13,593 nucleotides of DNA from Hirudo medicinalis (lineage: Eukaryota > Annelida > Clitellata > Hirudinida > Hirudinidae). The stretch covers positions 10,838 through 24,430 of the forward strand of contig MPNW01001317.1 of the NCBI GenBank assembly GCA_011800805.1, given 5' to 3'. Both the position numbers and the translations under genes were made by a program. Under the pieces are notes generated by a model. The model ran no database searches and was not told the origin of the DNA. It was given only the letters and a program-made list of their open reading frames with translations. This document shows, piece by piece, positions 1 through 9,104 of the stretch (the stretch's first letter is position 1; every line of letters starts with the position of its first letter).

Positions 1-23
1 GTTGTTATTCTTGTGTGAAAGAA

Positions 24-71
24 ATATTATTATTATTATTATTATTATTATTGTTATTATTATTATTATTG

Positions 72-127
<56 letters not shown>

Positions 128-146
128 GTTATTATTATTGTTGTTG

Positions 147-197
<51 letters not shown>
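24..197. repeat. (ATT)n microsatellite, about 170 bp
   Basis: Nearly pure ATT triplets, with scattered GTT interruptions clustered at about 52-75 and 127-151. Poly-Ile, poly-Leu and poly-Asn readings across it are artefacts of the triplet repeat and are not genes. Confidence 0.97.
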
Positions 198-198
<1 letters not shown>

Positions 199-959
199 AT
201 CCAAATGCAATCATGCTCCTTAATTGGAGCAGATAACGCAGACAAATGCAGAGATTAATCAATTAATTTTAGCAGACGATAATGGAGGCTGGCATTAGTC
301 GATGTTGTGGATTCATTACGGAAGGGATTTCGTCTCAATATTCTCCTGTCCTGGTTTCAATTATGGATTCATCGCATGTTTGCTTCAAAAGTTAACTTAA
401 CTTGTTGGCAATTGATTGGCAGAATAATAAACAATAGTAATAACAATTATTATTATTATAATTATAATAATTATCATAACAATTGCAATATTGGCCTATC
501 ATAATAATTAGCATAATAATTGTTTTAAAAATGGAATTAATAATGCCATTGTTAATGTTAAAGGAAATTTACATATTGTACAAGTACCCTACGTTGTACC
601 TTGTTATGTCAAAGTTACAAGATCAGATCTTTTAGTCTGTTAAACAGAAAGATGCAAGGCATTAAATTTATTAAATTTATTATTATATAATTTAAAAAGT
701 ATTAATAATTAATTTAATTTAATTCCTAACAAATTATCCTTTCTGAATTCCTTCCAAGAATTGTTTCAATTTCAAATCTATTTACTGTTTATGGTCTTAT
801 GAGACTTATGAGATCACAAAATTCTTTTATTACCCCGCCATTTGTTCTGTCAGTCAAAGAGAAAAACTAAAAAAAAACTGAAATCATCTTTTAAAATAAC
901 AACATCATCACCGGAGTTTGTTCGTGCTGATGCTAACCAGCGCTTTTATTACATTTTTC

Positions 960-1050
960 TCTCCCATGTCAGCGTTGCCATCCTCATCATCATCAACATC
1001 GTCATCATCAACAACATCATCATTCTTAACCAACACCATCATCATCTCCA
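960..1050. repeat. CAT/CAA-rich simple sequence
   Basis: Imperfect run of CAT, CAA and CAC triplets inside an open frame of about 99 codons (842-1141). The frame owes its length to the repeat. I see no domain and do not call a gene. Confidence 0.6.
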
Positions 1051-1902
1051 GTTACTACCAAAAGATCACCATATCAAGTTGAGCCTGCTCTGGGTCCACT
1101 TTAAACTGCAGCAACTTCTCAATTTACAGAATTTCAAATGATCCATGATCAGTTTTTCCGTTCTGATCCATTTGAGAGTAAATTTTAATCTAATTTCTGT
1201 TAGTAGCAGGCATGAATCACACATACGTAATCGACACCTAACACGTGCATCACTAACACGTGCTTAAGCATCACACTCACCGACGACTAAGAAGTGCTTT
1301 GATATGACTGACGGTTTGAAGACTATTCCGTACGTAGTTCAAAGTTCAAAACAGAAAGTTGACGAGAAGCTGATCAAATATTGCAAGTACTAAATGTTTT
1401 ACGTGAAATAGAATTTTAGCGACGTCGTTAGATTTCCTTTTTCGTCGTTACTTAATTGGATTGTATTTTTTTCTGGAGGATAAATTAAAAACAAAGAATT
1501 ATTCTAAAATGAAATACAAAACAAAATCAGAATCCTGCGCAATCCAAGCCCAGCAATCAGCAAAAGGCTTCCATAAAGTGAAGCAAACTTGATTGGTGCT
1601 GATAGAGCAGATTATCTCGCCAGGCATGATAACAAAATAATGAAAGTCAAAAACTCGTCTTAGATCCAAAAGTCCGCCCAAAAGACTGAACTCTCCCCAA
1701 CTGTTCGTCCACATCCTCTCACGTCAAACATCAAAGACATCTCCTTGGGGGAATAAAGTGTAATTAACTTTAATGAAAATCAGAAAGGCAAGTTTGTACT
1801 TGCAGGAGATGTCAGAGCGTTGTGCTCGGTGGTAATGTAGGAGAGTTACAGTAACATATTTAAATAAGGAATTAACAATAATAATTATAACCCTGCTTCA
1901 GT

Positions 1903-1933
<31 letters not shown>

Positions 1934-2239
1934 TTTAAAAACACTAGTATTGGCGTTAATATTGTTATTACAAATACTAGTTTTAAGATTAACTTTATTC
2001 GTTACTAAAGAATCGCTTTTTGCATGTTTATTTGCTATTTGTTGCTCAAAAAGCAGGTTGCGCAGAATGTAATTGAGATTGGAGGGTTAAACCCTTTCGG
2101 TCTTATAATTGCTTTCTTGATTGTTCATCCTTGCACTTCCCTTGTTATTCTCTGTTTTTTATTATTTGTTTTTACTACCACTAATATCATCAGCACCACC
2201 AGACCATGGCGGGAGAATTATCATAAACAGTGGTTAATT

Positions 2240-2261
2240 AAGAGCATTAATTAATGCTCTT
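2240..2261. repeat. 22-bp perfect palindrome
   Basis: The half-site AAGAGCATTAA is followed directly by its exact reverse complement with no spacer. It could form a hairpin or cruciform or bind a dimeric protein. No neighbouring gene explains it. Confidence 0.85.
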
Positions 2262-3021
2262 GAGTCATGAATTTGTCTAAACCACAATAAACTCGTCTCT
2301 CGCCAAAATTTAAGTTCATTATTAGGCATAATTAACAATAATTAATCGCTCATTGACCACAAATTTAAATCTGAAATTCCAGCAAATCAGAGACTACAGG
2401 ATGTCAAATGAGAAACAGCCGTTGTGATTCTTCACTTATGAAATAATTGGTAGCTTCGTAGTTTTAAAGGGCACCGGGCTGTCGGCATAAACATATCAAA
2501 AGTGCCTGCAATTTCATCTTAACCATCATTCAGAGCTCATTCGGCATCATCAGCATCCAATAGCATCCGAGTTACATTTAAGCGGTACTTTTTCCCTTTC
2601 AAGGGTTAAAAACAGAAAAGGTTTTCGAACCAAAATAATGACAACATGCCGAGCCTCGCACTTGGGATCACAATAGTGGTAATCGTGATGTGAAAAATAA
2701 AAAACAAACAAAACAAAACAAAGATTTACCTTTTATGATTCATGTGTTGTCGAAAAAACTTCCGCTGTCAATCCACTTTGAATTCCTTTCCCAAAACGGA
2801 TAAAGATCTGAAATTAAGCTCAGAAACTAATGTTTGCCATACATGTGCCAATTCATACGCTGCAATAAACGAGCGGACGGAGATGAACTGAGACCGAGGC
2901 AGCATTGCAGCTGGGATATATCATCAGTGTGCATGGATGGAGGCACTACTTTTATACGTGCACTGAAACTGGGAATTTTAGGAGCCGTGAAATGTAAATA
3001 AACACTAGAATGATGGTTGGG

Positions 3022-3048
3022 TGGATGAATAGATGGATGGATGGATGA
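3022..3048. repeat. GATG-type tetranucleotide microsatellite
   Basis: Short run of GGAT/GATG units with one GAAT interruption. Minor simple repeat. Confidence 0.8.
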
Positions 3049-4683
3049 GAGGAAATAAACGCATCCAGGCGAAAGTGCCAACCAATCATTTCCATTTTAA
3101 ACTCACTCAAACATCTCCGCCCAGACCAGAACACGTGTGTTTCTTTACTATATTTACTAATATTAACTCATGCGCTGCATTAAGTAATTCACGAATACGT
3201 AACGTAAAACAGTCGTTAATTACCTACTTGCCTTGTTTTGTTTTTGTGGTTGCTTGAAGCAATCAAGGTGAATAGTCCGCGCAAGAAACAGGATACCAGC
3301 GAAGATGAATAAGGGTTATGAAAATGATTAGCGTTTGCCAACTGACGACAACTTGTCAAGTCGTACTCGGCAGATATTAAGGATTGGATTTGCTGGGTGT
3401 CATGAGGAAGTAAAATGGCTCCAAATAAATGGGGCACTCTAATTATATGCTCAAATTACTTTGTCGAGTATTGAGTTTATTGAAGTTAGAGCTTGACTTC
3501 TCCACTTTATAGTTAACTTGCAATAAATAGATCCTCTCAAATGTAAATTTATGTTATTGTGAAGAATCTCCAATGTCGAACCTATCCAAATATCTGAAAT
3601 GACCGAAATAAATTATGCAAATAAGTGTCAAATACTGCAGGCGATTGAAACAGAAGTCTGACCCTATCACCAAACGGTTAAAAAAAAACTCGTAGCGACA
3701 TTTAAGTTGATACACTGTTTTATCATACGTGTAGTGTTAAAAACGTAGAGAAATGCGTGACTTTGTTATCAAATTCTGAATCATGCTCTCCTTGTAACCC
3801 TTCAAAAGATTTCTAATAAGAAACTTTCCCGCAAAAATACTGCTTTCGATTAATTTCACAACCATAGAAGTGCGGTAGTGGGAATTTTATTAACATCCCC
3901 TTGTTAGCCGTAAAATATAAACGTCGAATTATAATCGTTGAGAAATTGGCTTCGAGTCGAGTAGGTGTCTAATTTATGCAGCCAATTTGGGCTCCTCTTT
4001 CTTCTGGAAACGACGCCAATGCAGTTTCACAATGAGATTGAAGGCCAACGACATTAAGGGGGAGTATATATATTATAGATAAATTAAATTTAATTGTTTA
4101 ATTTAAGGTTAAAGTCGAAATTTAAACATTTTCTTAAAGAAGACAGGAAAATGTCTCATGACCGTCCAAGAATATTATAATGTCCAACACAGCTGCCTCT
4201 CAGCAAGCTGAATAGCCATGCAAATATGCCTCACTGACCAAGCGACTATGAATTAATTACAACGGCATTGTACCACTTCGTACGACGAAGAAATGTAATT
4301 AATTTCGAAGGTTGAATAAAACTAGCGTAATATTTTATAAATTAAAATAATGTTTGAGTATTTTTGTAATTAAGATTAAACGAAAAAAAAGGCCTTTCGA
4401 AATGTCAAATTCACCAGTTTCCTGTCATTTTTTACTAAACTATTCTTCGACATTCTTACTTTAAAAAATTGTTGTAAACATAATTAATGCTGATTTAATT
4501 AAACGAAGTTCAAAATTATTTGATAGGTCAAACATCTGATTCCAAACATTGCTTACAATTATTAACTCTGCCGGTGGTTTTTGATTTTATTTACTAGGGT
4601 TTTATTTTTAGTATATATATATATACATACATGACTTTATTATTCTTTCACTTTTCTATATAAATCTTAATCTAAAATTAGGC

Positions 4684-4797
4684 TTAAACCTGTTGCTTTA
4701 AATACGTGTCAGTGCCGATACTGGAATTGTTGTTTTCATCAGAATAATCTTCCATCAATTTTCTGGGATTGTTGTTTTCGTCAGAATAATCATTCAT
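4684..4797 (-). CDS. Small ORF, 37 codons, with duplicated DYSDENNN motif
   Basis: On the minus strand an ATG opens 37 codons ending in TAA. The product contains DYSDENNN twice, 14 codons apart, and ends in TYLKQQV. At DNA level the repeat is two 29-bp copies (4721-4749 and 4763-4791, period 42 bp) differing at two bases: one silent (GAC/GAT) and one Pro/Ser change. A 42-bp period keeps the frame, so the repeat behaves like coding sequence. A stop codon directly precedes the ATG, and I see no splice acceptor near it. I recognise no family. It may be a real micropeptide, a remnant of a 3' exon, or a chance frame. Confidence 0.25.
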   Translation of the reverse strand: MNDYSDENNNPRKLMEDYSDENNNSSIGTDTYLKQQV

Positions 4798-4887
4798 TCA
4801 TTTAAAAAAAAAAGTAGTTAAAGGTTTTTAAAAATATTTTATTATTTTCATTGAAGTAAGAAATCAACCTAAGATTCCAAATTGCAG

Positions 4888-5051
4888 GCAAACATTCTCC
4901 ATTAACTAAACACATGCATCAGTGGCCCGGTGGAAAAGCCACACAGAAGGTGGTGGTTTACCCAATCCCAAGACCATCCTGGGAAACGAAGATTGATGGA
5001 GCACAAACAAATGAAAATGCACAGGAATATTTGCACCATCCTGAAAATGAT
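4888..5051 (+). CDS. BLZF1: golgin-45 candidate exon 1 (N-terminus)
   Basis: Bounded by an acceptor (TTGCAG) and a weak donor (GAT|GTTAGC). It is open from 4890 and contains ATG 4914, giving MHQWPGGKATQKVVVYPIP. The end phase matches exon 2, and base composition is richer than the flanks. The N-terminus of this family is poorly conserved, so assignment rests on frame, splice signals and position. Confidence 0.55.
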
Positions 5052-8000
5052 GTTAGCGACATTTGTGATTGACTAATTACTTTGAAAATTTAATTCTCTC
5101 TTAATTACCTCTTTACAAGTACATCAATGTTGATTCATTCATTCATTTTTCTACAGGTTGTTGAAATGGCAGATCAACAGATCAAAAGTAAATTTTTCAA
5201 ATGTATTTTGTATTGATTAATATTTCACACTTCTTAGATGATTTTCTAACAAAATAATATCAGCCCAACTTGAACAATGTGCAAATGAATGCCAAACCAA
5301 GTGAATGCAGACAAATTAATAAGTGAATGGCAAATAATAATCAGATTTTGACATTAGCTTTTACAATGAAAATCACGAATGCAAAACGATTATCAGAAAA
5401 AAACACAATGATATTTTCTATGATCCATGATCACAGAATAATTATTTTGCACTCAGCTTCTTCATGCTTCATACAAGTGGACAACCCACAGAAGAAATTG
5501 AATGAGAAGGATGTCAATGCCTTGAAGGAGCAGCTGGATGCCCAGTTAAAAGTTGGTAGAAATTCATTTTGAGAAACAGTTCAGTGACCTGTTAATAATA
5601 CTGATGATAGTACTGATAATGGCAATAGCAATTGATATTATCAACACCGATAATACTGAGAGTGATGATGATGATGATTATTAAGAGATAATTTATGATT
5701 AATCTCATTAAAATATTAACATTTAATCAGGTCAATGCTGACCTCAAGAAGCTCCTGATTGCATCCCTTGGTGATGACCTCCAATGCAAAGTTGATGTCC
5801 TTGTGAGGTTGCGTCCGAGTTTATTTATACAAAAATATTATTTTGTTTATAGTTTGTTACTTCAGCTATTCAAATAACCTTCCACTTTAAATGTTCTAAG
5901 ACTAACCTTCTCAGGACATGAATTACTAACTTGCTTGAAAGTTTTTATTGCATAACTATTATTATTTATCACGCACCACAAATAATATCATATCATAAAC
6001 AATATTGCATTACGGGATCTGATTTTGAGTCTAGCAACAAGAGCTTGCAACTTGTGATTCTCACGTTGTGCAAGTGAAATGCAATGGTGAGGCTCTATTT
6101 ACAACCCGGTGATGTTTTGCATCCAGGACAAAAGCACATCTGACGAACGAGGTGAGCAGTTACTCGAACAAGATGCTCGAAGATTTCGAGAACATCGACA
6201 AACTCACCGTCGAAACGAACCTCTGGAGGACGAAGTTCCAGGCCTCGTGGTGAGATGGCGCAGATCGTCGTGCTATTCGTTAAATTAAGTTCGCATCAAG
6301 ACATAATTCGTGTAGAGATTAGGTTTTAATTATTCTGACATTATTAACTAGTTACAGTTATTTATTATAAATGTTAATTTTTCTGACTTTTTATCAAATA
6401 ATTATGAAGTTATTATTCACAAATGTTCGCATCAAGAAAATTATTATTATAAAAAAATTATTATTATAAAAAATTATTATTAAAAGAATTTAATCGACTT
6501 TGTTACACTTGCCTGATTATTAAATCGAATAATTAATAATTGAAATTCACTCTCAAACCATTGACAGCGTCCTATTGAACCTCCTGACCTCTGAGAAAAA
6601 CAAGATGGAGGAGTCTTTCCTGAGAAGTCAGAACTCACTGCAGACGTTGTTGGACGAACGACGACAAATCAACGGGGTCCTCTTGCAGACCAACAAGTGA
6701 AGTTTCTTTGTCTTCGACTTGTCGATTGCTGCTGTCGTTGTTGTTGTCGATTGCTGTTGTCGTTGTCGTAACTTTGTCGTAGCTGTTGCTTTTGTGTTCC
6801 TTTGTGTTTATGTATGTCGGCGTTATTGTATGTATTAATTACGTATTTACGATTTTATTAGTCATGACTGAATCCTTCTTGTGTCGTTAATCTTGTTGTG
6901 GTTAATACCAATGCTCGGGAGTTGTAGCATGTGTTCTATCAAAGTTTAAGAGAAAAGTAGTATTTTTGATAATATTGACTGTGAATGTTTTGATGTCTTT
7001 GGCTTTCATTGATGCATGATTATGAAAATTAAACAGCATAAATTTTATTAAAAATTCTTGTAATTTATCCAAAGCATTTGCTAAATCCTTAATTTAAGAT
7101 GGTGACTTAAACCAGTTTTCATTTCCAGCCACCTAAACGGCATACATTCGACGTTATTCCTCTTCAAACAACATCGCCATCTCTCCAATGCAGAACCTGG
7201 AAACACGGTGGAGTTGGCAGAATCCAACAGCTCCCTGGTGGAAACCATTTACGATCTGCTGCACGGCGACCGACGTTCGACTGCGGATCTGCCGAGTCCC
7301 TCGAAGAGACTGACCTTTGCCGAGGCATTGGCCACAGAGGTTGGGAGGTGTTCCAAATTGAGATGTATCCTAGGTTATACGGTGTTGTTTATTAACTGCT
7401 TGAGATTTACTTACGTTTATGCTCAATTTTTAAATCGTTATGAGTTGTTAAAGATTGGATAACATTGCATGACATGATGCTGTGCTTAGGGTGCCATGTA
7501 TATTCAGTTTCTAAAACTCTCCTATGGGATATCTACCTTGTTTAACAGATATTGATCAAAAATCAACTCGACTATTGAAATAAACATATATTTAAAGCCA
7601 AGAAACAACAGTTAGCAATCGCGAATCAAGCTGAACAACCGAAACACGACGCACACCACATAATCTCTACGCCAACTATCGTCACAACCGGCCACACTCG
7701 CGCCACACAACTCGTCTGCTCTCTTCGCTCTTACTACACAAAACACTCTCTCGCTCTAACTGCTGCACTCCAAACTCTCAACTCCAACTCTCTCGTGTGT
7801 GTGTATGTGGTTAATTAACGTCCACTTCGTTACATAGATGATTAGGACGGCGTCCAACTCTCTCGCTGCGCGACGCTTTATATATACTCCCAGGCAGCCA
7901 CACGCATTAACACGCAGAACACACAGCCCGCAGCCAATCATACCATCGCGCGGCCTAGCACAGACGACTAAAGCACATCACACAGCCCCAGCACGCACAT

Positions 8001-8380
8001 ACATACATCCGCGACCTGAATAGTTCTTGAAATAAAAACCAATTGTCACGCCACTGACAATGTAAATGAACTATTAGGAACTTATTCATATCATTCACAG
8101 CACACATCAGGCACAAAATTTGTGTTTTATGTTTGTTTACATATTTAACATATTTACATAATAATACATGTTTACATATTACATATAGGTGTTTAAATGG
8201 ATTGCACTGGAAAAGTCATAAACGTTATTTAATCCTCCCCACCAGGTGTTGTCAAATAAGTCTGAGACCACAACTCCGAGCGGTTCTGACATATGCTCCA
8301 TCGTCCGATCCAGCAAGACCTTCATTGGCACGACCTTCAATTGTTGTCGCAAGTGCAAAGGGCAGATCATGAACGTCTGA
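4914..8380 (+). CDS. BLZF1: Golgin-45 (BLZF1), eight-exon gene model
   Basis: Coding exons: 4914-5051, 5157-5187, 5478-5551, 5731-5807, 6127-6249, 6568-6696, 7129-7339 and 8246-8380. They join in frame to about 305 residues (human protein about 400). Golgin-45 is a medial-Golgi coiled-coil protein that binds GRASP55 and Rab2 and is needed for Golgi structure and secretion. Seen here: coiled-coil start (residues ~58-90) with VNADLKKLLIASLGDDLQ; a central block with NLWRTKFQAS (Trp140), matching the family's VWRSKFLAS; a variable region; AEALATEVL (near 256-263); and the C-terminal tail TFNCCRKCKGQIMNV. The tail keeps the CxxC (295/298) that, in the mammalian protein, helps form a zinc site with GRASP55, and a hydrophobic last residue for the PDZ groove. 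Every junction has AG before and GT after the exon, and phases agree. The start codon is uncertain: the first exon is open from an acceptor at 4888, and ATG 5166 is an alternative. Confidence 0.9.
5157..5187 (+). CDS. BLZF1: golgin-45 exon 2, 31-nt microexon
   Basis: TTTTCTACAG acceptor and GTAAAT donor, the best donor in the gene. Encodes VVEMADQQIK plus one base of a split Met codon. If the upstream exon is untranslated, translation could begin at the ATG inside this exon (5166). Confidence 0.7.
5478..5551 (+). CDS. BLZF1: golgin-45 exon 3, coiled-coil start
   Basis: Encodes the charged helical segment LNEKDVNALKEQLDAQLK. The donor must be AAA|GTTGGT, because the alternative GTAGAA four bases on shifts the next exon into a stop. 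Confidence 0.85.
5731..5807 (+). CDS. BLZF1: golgin-45 exon 4, conserved LKKLL block
   Basis: Encodes VNADLKKLLIASLGDDLQ and DVLVR, very close to the family's VNRELKKLLVASVGDDLQ. The donor AG|GTTGCG is fixed by frame: the GTGAGG site upstream would break the next exon's conserved reading. Confidence 0.93.
6127..6249 (+). CDS. BLZF1: golgin-45 exon 5, WRTKF block
   Basis: GCATCCAG acceptor, TG|GTGAGA donor. Encodes TKAHLTNEVSSYSNKML and the diagnostic NLWRTKFQAS. Ends with two bases of a split Cys codon. Confidence 0.95.
6568..6696 (+). CDS. BLZF1: golgin-45 exon 6, coiled coil
   Basis: TTGACAG acceptor, AA|GTGAAG donor. Encodes a helical segment containing SLQTLLDERRQINGVLLQTN, the region of the family's late coiled coil. 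Confidence 0.9.
6720..6766. repeat. Tandem TGTCGATTGCTG repeat in golgin-45 intron 6
   Basis: Two 22-bp copies (6720-6741 and 6745-6766) differing at one base, in a GTCGTT/GTTGTT-rich stretch just after the exon 6 donor. Confidence 0.8.
7129..7339 (+). CDS. BLZF1: golgin-45 exon 7
   Basis: CATTTCCAG acceptor. Encodes TVELAESNSSLVETIYDLL, similar to the family's TAELALTNHKLAKAVNSHLL, and ends ...RLTFAEALATE. The donor GAG|GTTGGG is required: the GTGTTC site ten bases on would put the last exon out of frame. Confidence 0.92.
7496..7500. repeat. 5-bp target duplication, left (ATGTA)
   Basis: ATGTA lies directly before the LTR at 7501 and is repeated directly after it at 8060-8064. Confidence 0.75.
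7501..8059 (-). mobile_element. Solo LTR (559 bp) of an LTR retrotransposon, in the last intron of golgin-45
   Basis: On the minus strand it starts TGTCAGTGGCGTGACA, has a TATATATAAA box (plus 7877-7886) and ends AGAAACTGAATA. The last bases appear mutated from the family's CTGACA end, seen in the second copy at 13108. It is flanked by ATGTA on both sides. The two copies align through the end region, including the shared 16-mer CTCTCAACTCCAACTC (7775-7790 and 13371-13386). No internal retrotransposon genes are present, so this is a solo LTR left by recombination. Removing it and one duplication leaves an intron of about 342 nt. I cannot assign it to Gypsy or BEL/Pao from the LTR alone. Confidence 0.8.
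8060..8064. repeat. 5-bp target duplication, right (ATGTA)
   Basis: Exact match to 7496-7500, directly after the CTGACA end of the LTR. Confidence 0.75.
8246..8380 (+). CDS. BLZF1: golgin-45 last exon, GRASP-binding tail
   Basis: CCCCACCAG acceptor. Encodes 44 residues ending TFNCCRKCKGQIMNV and TGA. The tail matches the family's ITFNCCNHCRGELIAL in spacing and length, which identifies the gene and fixes its stop. Confidence 0.96.
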   Translation: MLSNKSETTTPSGSDICSIVRSSKTFIGTTFNCCRKCKGQIMNV

Positions 8381-8746
8381 ATGTCCAGACCGATTTGTGA
8401 TTATTAATTTTAATATATTGTACTAATCATTATTATAATTCATAATTAAGTTCTTAAATCTTCATCAATTAAATCTTAAGAATCCACAAATTATATTTAT
8501 TTATTTATTCATTGTCAGAATTGGATGTTAATTTCAATTGAATTAGTTTTGTGATCAACGATCACGTGTACATAAATAGCATTAATTGTTGTTGTTTGTA
8601 TTTATTCTGAGATTTTGAAACAGTTTTAAGTTTTAAATTGGATGCAATACTTGCTTTCAAATGTGCTTTTAATCAGGAGTCCTTAAGTTAACTGACTTCG
8701 TAACATTTGGTCTTGTAACATTTCTTGAGAATATTGCCAAGTGTCA

Positions 8747-8752
8747 AATAAA
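8747..8752 (+). promoter_or_regulatory. BLZF1: Poly(A) signal AATAAA for golgin-45
   Basis: AATAAA about 370 bp past the stop, followed at once by a T/GT-rich stretch (TTGTTTTTCTTTGTG), the usual downstream element. The 3' UTR would run from 8381 to about 8765. Confidence 0.6.
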
Positions 8753-9049
8753 TTGTTTTTCTTTGTGTTTTGTGGGTTGACTCAATATCTCTGGTGATTA
8801 CTTCAGATATTGGCATTTATTTATATTTTGAGATTGTGGAGATTGTTCTCCACAAATATGCATGCTTCTCCCACCTCAAATTTTTAAGCACTGTGAACAA
8901 ATATAAACCAAAAGGGTTAAAACAGCAAATGGATGCAGGTAACGAAGTGTACCAAATACTGGTTGCTTCACGTCAGAAATGTCACTGAGTTGAGTTGTAG
9001 ATGCACTTCGATAGAAAATACAGGTCAAAACTTATATAAAATTAGGCCG

Positions 9050-9055
9050 TTTATT
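9050..9055 (-). promoter_or_regulatory. GTF2A1: Poly(A) signal AATAAA for the TFIIA large-subunit gene
   Basis: TTTATT on the plus strand reads AATAAA on the minus strand, about 50 bp past the TAG stop, giving a very short 3' UTR. No A-tract follows at the expected cleavage point, so there is no clear retrocopy poly(A) scar. Confidence 0.7.
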
Positions 9056-9104
9056 GCACAAAAAAATCGAAATCCTTATTCAGTTCAGGCATTTATTTGA
9101 AATT

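Larger units (their letters stand above)
198..4683. other. Gene-poor AT-rich stretch, no supported gene
   Basis: Only short ORFs with no recognisable domain, no matching splice signals and simple-sequence composition were found on either strand. Visible items are AT-only stretches (about 440-500, 660-725), a CAT-rich stretch (about 960-1050), two CACGTG boxes (1242-1247 and 1257-1262), a 24-bp AAT/ATT palindrome at 1910-1933, the 22-bp palindrome at 2240-2261, a GATG microsatellite at 3022-3048 and a TA dinucleotide run near 4612-4624. Upstream non-coding exons or the promoter of the golgin-45 gene could lie here, but I cannot place them. Confidence 0.6.

Noticed and set aside
2..262. Poly-Ile, poly-Leu and poly-Asn open frames
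   Set aside because: They are three readings of the same (ATT)n microsatellite with no other coding support.
842..1141. 99-codon plus-strand frame
   Set aside because: Its length comes from a CAT/CAA simple repeat and A-runs; no domain or splice context.
1242..1262. Two CACGTG E-boxes, 15 bp apart in CTAACACGTGC repeats
   Set aside because: Spacing is suggestive, but no promoter or gene start can be placed nearby.
1499..1714. 71-codon minus-strand frame (MWTNSWGEFSLLGG...)
   Set aside because: No recognisable domain, no partner exons, and the length is expected by chance.
2827..3437. Overlapping minus- and plus-strand frames of 60-84 codons
   Set aside because: They overlap one another and a GATG microsatellite; none shows a domain or conserved motif.
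7756..8023. Two overlapping 61-codon frames on opposite strands
   Set aside because: Both lie wholly inside the solo LTR and reflect its GC/CA-rich composition.
8133..8372. 79-codon plus and 63-codon minus frames
   Set aside because: Shadows of the last golgin-45 exon, which is read in a different frame.
8770..8988. 72-codon frame ending LKQQMDAGNEVYQILVASRQ, with a donor-like GATGCAG|GTAACG near 8939
   Set aside because: The C-terminal half looks mildly protein-like, but I recognise no family. It lies between two poly(A) signals, and no partner exon can be found; left as unexplained.
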